Assembly (NCBI GenBank): GCA_030431255.1
Contig: JAUIJL010000011.1
Span: forward strand, 1 to 64,000
From: Thermoanaerobaculia bacterium
Lineage (GTDB): Bacteria; Acidobacteriota; Thermoanaerobaculia; Multivoradales; J023
Direction: 5' to 3'
Length of the DNA stretch: 64,000 nucleotides
The notes under the pieces are model-generated. The model ran no database searches. It was not told the DNA's origin and saw only the letters and a program-made list of their open reading frames with translations. Of this stretch, positions 1 to 8,503 are shown piece after piece. A program made the position numbers and the translations under genes. The stretch's first letter is position 1. Each line of letters opens with the position of its first letter.

Positions 1-2
1 AG

Positions 3-3000
3 GTGAACGATCCTTCCCACTCTGAGTTCTTTCCCTCTGCCCACCTTTGCCCCGGGCTCGGTTACAAGAGCCCAACAACAGCTCGGAATTCAAGATTCCG
101 GTGCGGTGCCTTTGGTTATACCCGGTATGACGAGCTGGGTCGGCTGCGGCTGGTCAAGCCGAGCACGGCATCGGGCGCGGCGTGGACCAAGATCTGGCAC
201 GGCACCGCCGTCAGCAGCGCCCAGCCGGCCCGTGCCGAGGTCCGCGAGCTGCCCAACGGCTCGGTGAGCAACGCCGACGCCTTGACGGAGAAACACTACC
301 GTTGGGACGGTCTGGGGCGTTTGGACCAAGAACGCATCCGCTTGCCTGCGGGCTCGGGGGCCGAGGCGGCGGATCGCTACCACTTCTACGACGCCGAGGG
401 TCGCCGGTCCGGCACCACCACTTGGGGCGGTAGCCAAACCACCTCGTTTCGGGAATTCGATCCCTTCGGGCGACCCCGGCTGATCTACCCACCGGACGCC
501 GGCCCGAGCGAGCCCGGCCACGGCGTGACCCTGAGCTACGAAGGATTCCGCAAGACGATTCGCTCGTTGAAGGTAGGCACCTCCGTCGATGCCCAGGGTG
601 AGGTGGCGGAGACCTCGGTGCGCCGCACCGACGAATTTGACGCCTTCGGGCGCCTCGTGGCGATCACCGAGCCCTCGGGCACCGGTGGTGCCGACGTACG
701 GACGACCTACGCCTACGACTTGGCGGACCGCTTGATCGGCGCGCAGATGCCGGTGGCCGGCGGGCCGCAGACGCGCTCTTGGGATTACGATCAGCGCGGA
801 AATTTGCTGTCGGAATGCCATCCCGAAAAGGCTGGGGGCTGTACGAGCTACTCGATGTACAACCCCTTGGGCCGGCCCGGCCGGGTGGTCGACGGCCCGT
901 TCGTCCGCGACTATGTCTACGACCGAGCCGGTGGGCGCGTGACGGCGATCCGCGACGGTGGCGGTCGTCTGCTCAAGCGGCTCACCTACGGCAGATCGTC
1001 GACGGCCTCGAATCGCGCCAACGGTCGGCTGGTCCGCGCGGTCAACTTTCAGTATCCGGACCTTGGGGCTGGTTCAAGAGAGCAGCGATTCGCGGAGGAT
1101 TTCGAATACGGCGGGCTCGGTGGTGCCCGGGATTTTCGAAAGGTCACTTGGATCCGTCAATGCGAGCCGGGCGAAACCTCGGCGGACTGCCTCGACGACG
1201 GCTTTTGCGATGAGGAGTCGTTCGAGCATCGCGAAACCTTCGATCCCACCGGCAAGCTCGTCGATCTGATTTACCCCACCTGCACCTCCGCCGACAACGG
1301 CTGCGGTCCGCCCCATCCGCGCACGGTGAGCCAGGTCTACGATTCGGGCTCGGGCTTTTTGACGGCGATTCCGGGCTGGGCGCCGGAGGTCGGCTATCAC
1401 CGCAACATGACCTTGCGACGCCTGGAGCACGCCAACGGGGTGGTCGATCGGGTGGGGCTCGATCCGGACCTCATGACCCGTCCGGCCTCGATGTCGGCGG
1501 AGTCTGCCGCCGGTCAAACCCTGTGGCAAAGCGGGGCCTTCCGATTCGACGGCGCGGGCAATGTGTTGGAGCTGTCTGTCGATGATTCCGCGGAAGGTGG
1601 CTTCACGGATCGTTTCGTTTACGACGGCGTGTCCCGCTTGCGATCATCCAAGCAGTGGATCCGCCGGTCGACGGTCCCGTCGATTTTCGCCGACGGTTTC
1701 GAATCCGGCGGCACCGAGGCCTGGATTCCGGACCAAGAACCCCACGCGTCCGACGTCTACACCGAGCAGGGCTTCACCTTCGACGCGCCCGGCAATCTGC
1801 TGTCGATCACCACCGACGGCCAAACCCAAGCGATCGGTGTGTCGAGCACCACCAATCGCCTGACGGGCAACGCCCAATACGACGGCGCCGGCAACCTGAC
1901 CCAGCTCACCGACGAAGACGGCGTCACCCAGCTCGTCTACGACGCCTTCAACCGCTTGATCCGTCGCAGCCGTGGCGGACATGTCGTCCATTTCTTCTAC
2001 ACTGCCGACGACGAGCGGATCCTGCGTTTCGGCTCCGGCGGATTCCAATGGTCCCTGCGCGACCTGCGGGGTCGCATTTTGCGGGAATTCCGTCCCGAGT
2101 CGAACCGTCTCCAACCCGTGCGCGACCACATCTACCGCGGCCGCCTGCCCCTGGCGACCGTGGCGGTCGACGCGTCGGACATCCTCTCCCGCGCCCACCA
2201 TCTGAGCCTGGACCACCTGGGCAGCCCTCGCCTGCTCACCGACGGCGCCGGGCGGGTGGTCGCCGAGCACACCTACCGACCCTTCGGCGGCGAGGCCACC
2301 CGCGCCGATCAAAACGACCTACCGCTCAAATACACCGGTCACGAGCGAGATTTCTACGCCCCGGGCAAGTCCGACGACCTCGACTACATGCACGCCCGCT
2401 TCTGCGATCCGAGGCTGGGCCGCTTCCTATCCCCGGATCCGGCCCCCGGCGATCCCCAGCTACCCCAAAGCTGGAATCGCTACGCCTACGTGCGCAACAA
2501 CCCGCTCAAATACGTCGATCCCGACGGGCGTGAAACCTCGGCCCACATCCAGCTGGATCGGGACGTCGAGGACCTGCAGAGCGGTAGAATCGACGTCGAG
2601 CAATATTGGGAACGCATCCGAGCCCGCGGTAACGGCGCCCTCTTCGGCGTGTCGATGGTCTACTCGGTCGAGCAGGTGGTGCTCGGCGCGGTGTTGAAAG
2701 GGGGTCGGCTGGGGAAAGTCGGTGCCTTCTTCAAGCGGCTCTTTGGGCGGGGGAAGGTCTCAGGCGGAAAGAAACCCGGCGGGGCACTCTCTCGTCAATC
2801 GCAAAGCGAGCTAGCCAAATCAAAAAAGTCATTCGAAAAGTTGATTACGGAGCATCGCCAGAAACTTTCAGACTTTAAGTCTGATCCCTACGCCTTCGAC
2901 AACAAAGGAGCTCTGAGGGGTGCTCCTGAAGAGCTTCGGTCGAAGATCATTTCAGGACGAATAAGGGTCCTGGAGAAGCAAATCGCGAAGCAAGAAGGTG

Positions 3001-3038
3001 AGCTGCGAAAGATCTTGCAGCTTTTGGAAGGAGGTTGA
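3..3038 (+). CDS. Rhs-repeat polymorphic toxin, 5' end probably outside the window
   Basis: The protein is built from YD/Rhs repeats (Y-D-x-x-G-x-L and related motifs from about residue 40 onward). It has the classic Rhs-associated core near residues 795-845, ending in NNPLKYVDPDGRE. After the core come a linker (RARGNGALFGVSMVYS), a glycine/lysine-rich hinge and a charged helical C-terminal tip of about 75 residues. In the known family the core forms a shell around a C-terminal toxin that is released into rival cells. The tip DNA (about 2770-3040) is visibly more AT-rich than the core, as expected for an exchanged toxin module. The tip has a DNKG...APEELRSKIISGRI pattern that I recall from other polymorphic toxins, but I cannot name its activity. 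A segment IFADGFESG lies mid-protein. The first 38 residues do not look like Rhs, and the reading frame touches the window edge, so the true start is unknown. Confidence 0.88.
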   Translation: MNDPSHSEFFPSAHLCPGLGYKSPTTARNSRFRCGAFGYTRYDELGRLRLVKPSTASGAAWTKIWHGTAVSSAQPARAEVRELPNGSVSNADALTEKHYRWDGLGRLDQERIRLPAGSGAEAADRYHFYDAEGRRSGTTTWGGSQTTSFREFDPFGRPRLIYPPDAGPSEPGHGVTLSYEGFRKTIRSLKVGTSVDAQGEVAETSVRRTDEFDAFGRLVAITEPSGTGGADVRTTYAYDLADRLIGAQMPVAGGPQTRSWDYDQRGNLLSECHPEKAGGCTSYSMYNPLGRPGRVVDGPFVRDYVYDRAGGRVTAIRDGGGRLLKRLTYGRSSTASNRANGRLVRAVNFQYPDLGAGSREQRFAEDFEYGGLGGARDFRKVTWIRQCEPGETSADCLDDGFCDEESFEHRETFDPTGKLVDLIYPTCTSADNGCGPPHPRTVSQVYDSGSGFLTAIPGWAPEVGYHRNMTLRRLEHANGVVDRVGLDPDLMTRPASMSAESAAGQTLWQSGAFRFDGAGNVLELSVDDSAEGGFTDRFVYDGVSRLRSSKQWIRRSTVPSIFADGFESGGTEAWIPDQEPHASDVYTEQGFTFDAPGNLLSITTDGQTQAIGVSSTTNRLTGNAQYDGAGNLTQLTDEDGVTQLVYDAFNRLIRRSRGGHVVHFFYTADDERILRFGSGGFQWSLRDLRGRILREFRPESNRLQPVRDHIYRGRLPLATVAVDASDILSRAHHLSLDHLGSPRLLTDGAGRVVAEHTYRPFGGEATRADQNDLPLKYTGHERDFYAPGKSDDLDYMHARFCDPRLGRFLSPDPAPGDPQLPQSWNRYAYVRNNPLKYVDPDGRETSAHIQLDRDVEDLQSGRIDVEQYWERIRARGNGALFGVSMVYSVEQVVLGAVLKGGRLGKVGAFFKRLFGRGKVSGGKKPGGALSRQSQSELAKSKKSFEKLITEHRQKLSDFKSDPYAFDNKGALRGAPEELRSKIISGRIRVLEKQIAKQEGELRKILQLLEGG
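2621..2690 (+). repeat. Rhs pre-toxin segment, copy A of a 70-bp duplication
   Basis: This 70-bp stretch encodes the linker between the Rhs core and the toxin tip. It recurs at 3444-3513 with two mismatches. It marks the junction where toxin tips are exchanged. Confidence 0.9.
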
Positions 3039-3039
3039 A

Positions 3040-3351
3040 TTGAGCCTCACATTGTCTGAGCTCGAAAAGTGTTTTGAGATCCTCGTCAAGATGATGAAAG
3101 ACCGAGGTCTGAGCGAAGTGGCCTCAAAAAACAAGGATCTTTATTGGTCGGTTCTTTCTGAAGATTGGTTGAGCTTCCAAGCTGAACCGGTCCCGGCGGT
3201 TGGTTCCCTGGACGATGACCTTTCCGGACTGAAGAATCTCCTGATTCGAGATACAGCTCCAAGCGTCGTCGACGTTGAAAGAATGTCGGCAATACTGAAG
3301 CTGATCGCGCACGATCTTTCTTGCGAAGGTAGAGAGGGCACGACGCTTTAG
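3040..3351 (+). CDS. putative immunity protein for the Rhs toxin
   Basis: This is a small acidic protein of about 103 residues, directly downstream of the toxin tip. The gene starts one base after the Rhs stop codon. A TTG start at 3040 is chosen because GGAAGGAGG (3026-3034) lies five bases upstream, whereas the in-frame upstream extension would run inside the Rhs gene. The base composition is as AT-rich as the toxin tip, which suggests the two moved together. Position, size and composition are those of a cognate immunity gene. I do not recognise the family, so the function is inferred from context. Confidence 0.72.
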   Translation: MSLTLSELEKCFEILVKMMKDRGLSEVASKNKDLYWSVLSEDWLSFQAEPVPAVGSLDDDLSGLKNLLIRDTAPSVVDVERMSAILKLIAHDLSCEGREGTTL

Positions 3352-3380
3352 GTTTAGATGGTCGGCAGATCGAGAATTCA

Positions 3381-3572
3381 ATGACGACTGCATTTGACTT
3401 CCTTTTCGAAATCGGCGGTCCCTGGATTTACGCAGGGATGGCGAGCCCGCGGTAACGGCGCCCTCTTCGGCGTGTCCATGGTCTACTCGATCGAGCAGGT
3501 GGTGCTCGGCGCGCGCCTATCAATTTCGCAGAGTCGAGACGCACGGAGACAGGATTGCCGATTGGTTCAAGG
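3381..3572 (+). pseudogene. orphan Rhs C-terminal remnant
   Basis: Positions 3444-3513 repeat the Rhs linker of 2621-2690 at 68 of 70 bases. In one frame this reads RARGNGALFGVSMVYSIEQV with no Rhs core before it and no recognisable toxin after it. An ATG at 3381 opens a 24-codon frame that runs into the repeat and stops at 3455, and a different frame carries the Rhs-like peptide. The arrangement is what remains when a new toxin/immunity cassette is inserted and the old tip is displaced downstream. The sequence after 3513 is short and degenerate. Confidence 0.75.
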
Positions 3573-4190
3573 CTACTGCTCGGTGACCGCCAAGAGATCT
3601 AAATCGAATCTTCGTGCCAATCGGCCGATGGTGGCCATGTCCATGGCGCCGACAATGTTGACGAAAACCGCTTGATTTTCGTCGGTGATGTACATGGCCG
3701 CCAAGCCGACGGGTTTCTTATTCCCATAGCGCAAGAACGCGTAGCCGTGGTCTCGCTGCACTTGCACGGTGATCGCGGATTTCCAACCCTGATCTCTGAG
3801 GCTGTCGGCGATGTTGTCCAAGACCTCTGTGGCCTTGGAGCGTCGCTTTTCGGGCAGGTTGTAGACCCGCACCTCGATGCCCTTGAGCTGACCCAGGGTG
3901 TCGGATAGGTCGGGCTCGGCCTCGCTGCTGGCGGCGGCGACCAAGGCCAGCAACGGGCCTTTGACGCTGATGTGCATCTCGAGGTCCTGTGCCTCGAAGA
4001 GGTTGAGCCCCGCGAAATCGAAGAATCCCGGTTCTTTCTCGAGGGCGTCCTGCTCGGTGGCCGACGAAGCCGTGCGGCTGGATTTCGGTTTCGAATCCTG
4101 GGCAGCCGAGCCATGGCTCCACAGGGGGGCCGGCCCCAGGACGATCCACAGGATCCAGACCACGGCGAGAAAAACGGGATGTCTCTTCAC
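3573..4190 (-). CDS. DUF4252-like exported protein
   Basis: The 205-residue product begins with a signal peptide or N-terminal anchor (MKRHPVFLAVVWILWIVLG, followed by SHGSAAQ). The remainder resembles the DUF4252 family: a short alpha/beta domain with an LKGIEVRVYNL-type strand and a later VFVNIVGAMDMATIGRLA segment. Members are often found next to ECF sigma factor genes. Here the start codon overlaps the stop of the anti-sigma gene (ATGA at 4187-4190), so it is the third gene of a sigma/anti-sigma operon. Its molecular role is unknown; an envelope-stress output or sensor is a guess from context. Confidence 0.75.
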   Translation of the reverse strand: MKRHPVFLAVVWILWIVLGPAPLWSHGSAAQDSKPKSSRTASSATEQDALEKEPGFFDFAGLNLFEAQDLEMHISVKGPLLALVAAASSEAEPDLSDTLGQLKGIEVRVYNLPEKRRSKATEVLDNIADSLRDQGWKSAITVQVQRDHGYAFLRYGNKKPVGLAAMYITDENQAVFVNIVGAMDMATIGRLARRFDLDLLAVTEQ

Positions 4191-4915
4191 GAATTGGGCC
4201 CCTTAGCCCGGGCTGCGGATTCGCCGGTGATCTGCACCACCGACTTGCCGGCGGTACGACCCAGCTTGCCCAAATAGGCCAAGGCGAGCTTGACCTCCTG
4301 CTCGGCACGGGCCACTTCTTGGGCGGATGGGGCCTGATCTGGGCTTTCCGAAGGGGAGGAAGCGGTTTCGTGCGCGGCGCTCGTGGCCAGGTGATCCGAC
4401 CGGGAAAGAGCGGAGGGCGGTGAGATCGGGTGCACGTCGACCAGGGCGCTATGGGAGATCCAGGCCGTGGCGATCAAGGCTAATCCGGCGGCCAAGCGAG
4501 CGGGGTGTCGTCCGAGAGCGACAAAGGCGGCACGCCAACCGGCAGTCCATCCATCGGACGATCCGCCGAAAGGCCCGTTGCCGAGTCGTGTCGGGTGGTG
4601 TGGCTTGTTCTTCGGTGGACCGGCACCCGGAGCTCGAGGGGCTTCAAGTTTGCCCAAGACCTGGTCGCTTACCCGCCGGCTGACGCTTTCGGGACAGCTC
4701 TGCTTGGGCATGGACCGTAGCCCGGCCTGGATGCGACGGGCCAAAGCCAGCTCCGCGGCCAGCCCGGGAGCGGTGGCTAGGCTCCGCTCCACGAATCGAC
4801 GATCTTCTCCGCTGAGCTCGTCGTCGACATACGCTTCGAGCAAGTCGAAAGGGTCTCGGCTCGAAGGCCCGGTGGGAGGAGGCGATGGCTTGGATTTCGG
4901 CTGTGAATCACGCAT
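4187..4915 (-). CDS. anti-sigma factor, membrane-anchored
   Basis: This 242-residue protein has an N-terminal cytoplasmic segment with the anti-sigma signature DLLEAYVDDELSGEDRRFVE, a single hydrophobic segment at about residues 138-157 (ARLAAGLALIATAWISHSAL), and a Ser/Pro-rich outer part with a charged helix. The zinc-binding HxxxCxxC motif of ZAS proteins is absent, so it would be a zinc-free type. It overlaps the upstream ECF sigma gene by 8 bp and the downstream DUF4252 gene by 4 bp, which indicates translational coupling. The expected role is to hold the sigma factor at the membrane until a signal releases it. The signal is unknown. Confidence 0.82.
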   Translation of the reverse strand: MRDSQPKSKPSPPPTGPSSRDPFDLLEAYVDDELSGEDRRFVERSLATAPGLAAELALARRIQAGLRSMPKQSCPESVSRRVSDQVLGKLEAPRAPGAGPPKNKPHHPTRLGNGPFGGSSDGWTAGWRAAFVALGRHPARLAAGLALIATAWISHSALVDVHPISPPSALSRSDHLATSAAHETASSPSESPDQAPSAQEVARAEQEVKLALAYLGKLGRTAGKSVVQITGESAARAKGPNS

Positions 4916-5591
4916 GGGCTGTCCTTTGGCTACGGTGCTCGATCAAGGGCGGCTCGGCGTTGGAATGGGTGGAAGGGTTGGTGGGTCGGGTGGTCTTGCT
5001 GGACCACGCCGGGCTTTGCTCAATGGGCATGACGTTGGATTCGGTGGCTTCTTGGACGGCGGCTGCTTCTGGACCGACGGCTTCCCGGCTCAGGTGCTGC
5101 CGCAACATTTTACGTCCTCGGTGCAGGTAAATTTTCACACTGCTCAAAGGTCTGCCGGTGATATCCGCGATTTCTTGGTATTTGAGCTCCTCGATTTCCC
5201 TCAACACCACGACTTCGCGATAACCCTCGGGCAATCGGCTCAGGGCTTCCTTCAAGCGTCGTTGAAAATCGTCGGCCTCAATCTCCGCTTGGGGGTCGGG
5301 ACCGTCACCGGCCACGGTTTCCGCCAAGGTCTCCTCATGGCCCTCCTCAAAACGCTTGCGTCGGCTGGTGTGGCGACGCAGGGTGTCGTAGCAGGCGTTT
5401 TTCGTCACCTTGAGCAGCCAAGCCAAAATCGTCGGCTCTTCGAGCTTGTGACGATGATGCCACAAGCGAATCAACACCTCTTGGGTCACGTCCTCGGCAT
5501 CTTCCGAGTGTCGCAAGGTGTAGTAGGCGAAGTTGTAGACGCGGTCGCGATACGCACGCACCCAGCTCTGGAAGGAGTCCCCGTTCATCAT
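4908..5591 (-). CDS. ECF-family RNA polymerase sigma factor
   Basis: The 227-residue protein has region 2 (YNFAYYTLRHSEDAEDVTQE, then WLLKVTKNACYDTLRR) and region 4 (LSRLPEGYREVVVLREIEEL followed by an EIADITGRPLSSVKIYLHRG helix-turn-helix). It ends in a low-complexity tail of about 45 residues. It is the first gene of a three-gene operon with an anti-sigma factor and a DUF4252 protein. Two consecutive ATG codons (5591 and 5588) open the gene. A GTAAC-N17-CGTT element immediately upstream suggests that it directs its own transcription. Confidence 0.93.
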   Translation of the reverse strand: MMNGDSFQSWVRAYRDRVYNFAYYTLRHSEDAEDVTQEVLIRLWHHRHKLEEPTILAWLLKVTKNACYDTLRRHTSRRKRFEEGHEETLAETVAGDGPDPQAEIEADDFQRRLKEALSRLPEGYREVVVLREIEELKYQEIADITGRPLSSVKIYLHRGRKMLRQHLSREAVGPEAAAVQEATESNVMPIEQSPAWSSKTTRPTNPSTHSNAEPPLIEHRSQRTAHA

Positions 5592-5597
5592 ATGAAC

Positions 5598-5623
5598 AAC
5601 GTTCGGGCTCCGACAAAAGTTAC
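5598..5623 (-). promoter_or_regulatory. candidate ECF-type promoter of the sigma operon
   Basis: Read on the minus strand, GTAAC (5619-5623) is separated by 17 bp from CGTT (5598-5601). This matches the general ECF pattern GGAAC-N16/17-CGTT apart from one base. The -10 end lies only about 7 bp before the ATG at 5591, so the transcript would start at or next to the start codon. Confidence 0.5.
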
Positions 5624-5710
5624 AGCGAATTAAAGCGGATCATTGCGGCAAGACCGGTGAGAGCTGTCCTCGATCCGGCCGGTCCGGAGAGGCGCTTCAG
5701 AAGAGACGCT

Positions 5711-6286
5711 TCAGAAGAGGCTCTGCTGGCGGCCTTCGATGGAGGGGGCGGACGGGGCGTCGTCCGCGGCGGGCTCGGAGCCCAAGGGTGCGGGTGGTCG
5801 ACCGATGAGCTCCATTTTCAGCAACCACTCCTTACGTTCCAGGCCGCCGCTGAATCCTCCGAGGCCGTTGGAAGCCACAATGCGGTGGCAAGGCACGATG
5901 AGGGGAATGGGGTTGGCGCCGCAAGCGACCCCGACGGCCCTGCTGGCGCCGACGTCGCCCAAGCGCCGCGCCATGTCGCCGTAGGTCATGGTGGCGCCGA
6001 GGGGGATTTTCACCATTTCACGCCAGACGGAGCGTTGGAAGGCCGTGCCGATCAACCGATAGGGCACGGTGAAAGCTCGGAGCTCACCCCGCAAAAAGGA
6101 CTCGATCTCTTGCCGGGCCAACCGGCAGATATCGTCAGCGGTCGAAGAGCCTGTGGAATCCGGCAGTTCGGCGGCACCGAGCTTGACCTCGATCAGCTTG
6201 TCCGACGACGCGGAGACCCGCAGGCGGCCGATGGGCGACATGAAGGTCAACGAGCTTCGGGGCGTGGAGGAGGATTCGATTTCCAT
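5711..6286 (-). CDS. ogt: methylated-DNA--protein-cysteine methyltransferase
   Basis: The 191-residue protein carries the acceptor-cysteine motif VPCHRIV (Cys133), the preceding helix-turn-helix region (IPLGATMTYGDMARRLG, SRAVGVACGANPIPLI) and the GGFSGG loop. These are diagnostic for the Ogt/AdaB family, which removes O6-alkyl groups from guanine by suicide transfer to cysteine. The start at 6286 (MEIESSS) is preferred over an upstream in-frame one because it has a GGAG element and because the N-terminal domain (FMSPIGRLRV) begins soon after. It diverges from the ECF sigma gene at 6342, with only 55 bp between start codons. Confidence 0.92.
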   Translation of the reverse strand: MEIESSSTPRSSLTFMSPIGRLRVSASSDKLIEVKLGAAELPDSTGSSTADDICRLARQEIESFLRGELRAFTVPYRLIGTAFQRSVWREMVKIPLGATMTYGDMARRLGDVGASRAVGVACGANPIPLIVPCHRIVASNGLGGFSGGLERKEWLLKMELIGRPPAPLGSEPAADDAPSAPSIEGRQQSLF

Positions 6287-6341
6287 GATGCTCCGGAATG
6301 GCCGACTGGAACGGGGGCGACGCCTTGATGACGCCTCTATA

Positions 6342-6944
6342 ATGTCGCAAATGGGCGAAGACAAGGAGATCACCGACCTTCTGGCTTTGGGGCTCGATCA
6401 TCCTCAAGCCATCGGACGATTGGTGCCGAGGGTTTACGGCGAGCTCCGACGCATGGCATCCAGGCACCTCGCCAAAGAACGCCGAGATCATACCTGGCAG
6501 ACCACGGAGCTCGTCCACGAGGTGTTCTTGAAGCTGGTGGGACGGTCGGATCTCAGGCTGGAAGATCGATTGCACTTCTTCAGCCTGGCGGCGATCCTGA
6601 TGCGGCGGGTGTTGGTGGACTATGCCCGCCGGGCGAAGGCCGATAAGCGCATCGACCGGAGCCGCATCGTGGTCATCGAGGAGCTCGAAGGGCAAGAGCC
6701 GGCCTCCCGCGTCGCGGCCGGTCGCGGCCCGGACCTCGACATTCTGGCCCTCGACCGTGCGTTGACCCGGCTCTCGGAGCTCGATCAGGAACGTGCCAAA
6801 GTGGTGGAGCTGCGCTATTTCGGGGGCTTAACCTTGCCGGAAACCGCCGAGGCCCTCGGGGTGTCGGAAGCCACGGTGAGCCGGCGTTGGCGCGCCGCCA
6901 GGCTCTGGCTGAGACGTGAAATCCGTCGGCAAGGGGCGGGCTGA
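6342..6944 (+). CDS. ECF-like sigma factor (Sigma70_ECF / TIGR02999 type)
   Basis: About 200 residues with the hallmark of this subgroup: LRRMASRHLAKERRDHTWQT followed by TELVHEVFLKL and a region 4 of the form LSELDQERAKVVELRYFGGL with a LPETAEALGVSEATVSRRW helix-turn-helix. The family is abundant in Acidobacteria and Planctomycetes and is commonly controlled through nearby Ser/Thr kinases rather than a classical anti-sigma factor. The start may be ATG 6342 or ATG 6351. An in-frame extension further upstream would run into the methyltransferase gene on the other strand and is not supported. The downstream neighbour lies on the opposite strand. Confidence 0.9.
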   Translation: MSQMGEDKEITDLLALGLDHPQAIGRLVPRVYGELRRMASRHLAKERRDHTWQTTELVHEVFLKLVGRSDLRLEDRLHFFSLAAILMRRVLVDYARRAKADKRIDRSRIVVIEELEGQEPASRVAAGRGPDLDILALDRALTRLSELDQERAKVVELRYFGGLTLPETAEALGVSEATVSRRWRAARLWLRREIRRQGAG

Positions 6945-6954
6945 GAGGCCCGGG

Positions 6955-7755
6955 TCAAGGCTCGTCGTGGTCGTCGCTCTCGTCGGGCTCGCTGTCGAGG
7001 ATGAAGGACGCGCCGTCGGCGCCGAAATGCTCGGTGAGCATCTCGCGATAACGCCCCGACCCTCGCAGCTCCTCTAGGTGTTGATTGAGCTTTTGGGTCC
7101 AGGGTGAATCTCGGGGCAAGGGGAACGCGAAGAAGGCTCGCTCCGACAAGGGGAATCGAACCCGCAGGGTGGGGTAGTCGCTGAGGAACGGAAGGACGAT
7201 CGCCGAATCGCAGACCGCGGCGTCGGCGGAGCCGTCGATCAGCGCGTCAAAGAGGGAGCGGTCGGTTTCCACGGTTTTGACCTGGACTCCCTCCATGCGG
7301 CTGACGATGTCTTCATGGATGGTGCCTTCGACCACGGCCACCCGTAACCCGGCCATTTCCGCGGGGGAAGAGGTCAGGCGGGATTTGGGCTCGACCATGA
7401 TCACCCGAACGGGGAAGTAAGGGTCCGAAAAGCTGACCCGCATGGCACGGGCGTCGGTGACCATCACACCGGCGGCACCGAGGTCGCAGCGCCCTTTTTG
7501 CACGAAAGGAATCAAATCCTGGAAGCTGTCGAGCCAGACCATCTCGAGGTCTCGATGCTGAGACTCGGCAAAGCTGGACAGCAGGTCGTATTCGAGCCCC
7601 GTGGCACCGTCCGGCGTCGGGGTGAGGAAGCCGTGGTTGGGCCGCGCGCAAACCTTGAGCGTCGCGCCCTCGGAGGGTGGGTTTGGAGGAGACCCGCCGG
7701 CCTGGTCGGCCGCCAGCGGGGAAAACATCAATGCAGTCAGGAAGAGGAAGCTCAT
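6955..7755 (-). CDS. periplasmic solute-binding protein, family 3
   Basis: This 266-residue protein has a signal peptide (MSFLFLTALMFSPLAADQAGG) and a bilobed family 3 fold: LKVCARPNHGFLTPTPDG...GLEYDLLSSFA, then CDLGAAGVMVTDARAMRVSFSDPY and a second lobe with LRVAVVEGTIHEDI and ADAAVCDSAIV. Family 3 proteins bind amino acids or other small polar ligands. No permease or ATPase gene is nearby, so it may be an orphan receptor or act with a transporter elsewhere. The ligand cannot be inferred. The C-terminus is very acidic. Confidence 0.85.
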   Translation of the reverse strand: MSFLFLTALMFSPLAADQAGGSPPNPPSEGATLKVCARPNHGFLTPTPDGATGLEYDLLSSFAESQHRDLEMVWLDSFQDLIPFVQKGRCDLGAAGVMVTDARAMRVSFSDPYFPVRVIMVEPKSRLTSSPAEMAGLRVAVVEGTIHEDIVSRMEGVQVKTVETDRSLFDALIDGSADAAVCDSAIVLPFLSDYPTLRVRFPLSERAFFAFPLPRDSPWTQKLNQHLEELRGSGRYREMLTEHFGADGASFILDSEPDESDDHDEP

Positions 7756-7862
7756 GGTACTAATTTACCTTCATCGATAAGCCGAAATCGGCAGAGCAGC
7801 CAAAAAGCCGCAGCCCTTCGAGCTCGTCGAAAAGTTTGATCAATGGTCCAAAAGACTGTTGA

Positions 7863-8381
7863 TTACTTCTTACCGAGAGCGCGCCACCACCATGGGGTGT
7901 GATAGCCCAGAAACTCACGCATGATGAGAGAAATCACAAAGATCCAAACGCATCCGAAAACCGCCGCAGCCACCGCCCAAGGCGCCGCGCTGCGCTGCAA
8001 AGACAGCTGTGGATTGTCGGCTTCGCCCATCCAAGCTTCGACGAATCGGACGTCGGCATCGGTGCGGCTTCGGCTCCCGGCCAAGATCCGATCGTCGCCG
8101 TGGTCGGTTTTCAACGTCAGCCAAAAATCGCTGCGGCCCAAGCCCGGAGTTTCGGCGAAAGCCCCTCGCACCTGCTCGTAGCGGCGGTGCTGCAGGGTGA
8201 CCAAACCGAGGAATCGTTGCTCGGTGGCCTCACAGGAAATGCGAATCTCTCCGCCGTCGGAACGTTTTTCACAATCTAAATGCATGGAGCCGGCCAGGTA
8301 GACGGAAAATGCGAGCATCAGAAGGCCGATGCCTTCCAACGATAAGACCAAGAAGGTCACTCGTTTTCTCGTCTTTCCCAC
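7863..8381 (-). CDS. hypothetical two-helix membrane protein
   Basis: A 172-residue protein with a membrane helix near residues 8-30 (VTFLVLSLEGIGLLMLAFSV) and another near 133-155 (WAVAAAVFGCVWIFVISLIM). The extracytoplasmic domain between them has two cysteines (C36, C50). Both ends would lie in the cytoplasm. I do not recognise a family. It stands alone between the solute-binding protein and the divergent acyltransferase. Confidence 0.6.
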   Translation of the reverse strand: MGKTRKRVTFLVLSLEGIGLLMLAFSVYLAGSMHLDCEKRSDGGEIRISCEATEQRFLGLVTLQHRRYEQVRGAFAETPGLGRSDFWLTLKTDHGDDRILAGSRSRTDADVRFVEAWMGEADNPQLSLQRSAAPWAVAAAVFGCVWIFVISLIMREFLGYHTPWWWRALGKK

Positions 8382-8503
8382 GCTCCATGCTCCTCCGTAT
8401 GCTCCTCTGTGGGTTTACCCTATCCCAAATTTCGTTGTCCTCGGGCTCCCGGATTCGGATTGATCCCCGCGTGTGGTTTTGATGAAATGCCGCCGAGGTC
8501 CAC

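Noticed and set aside
4467-5633. 388-codon open frame on the plus strand
   Set aside because: Antisense to the anti-sigma and sigma genes, which have clear family motifs.
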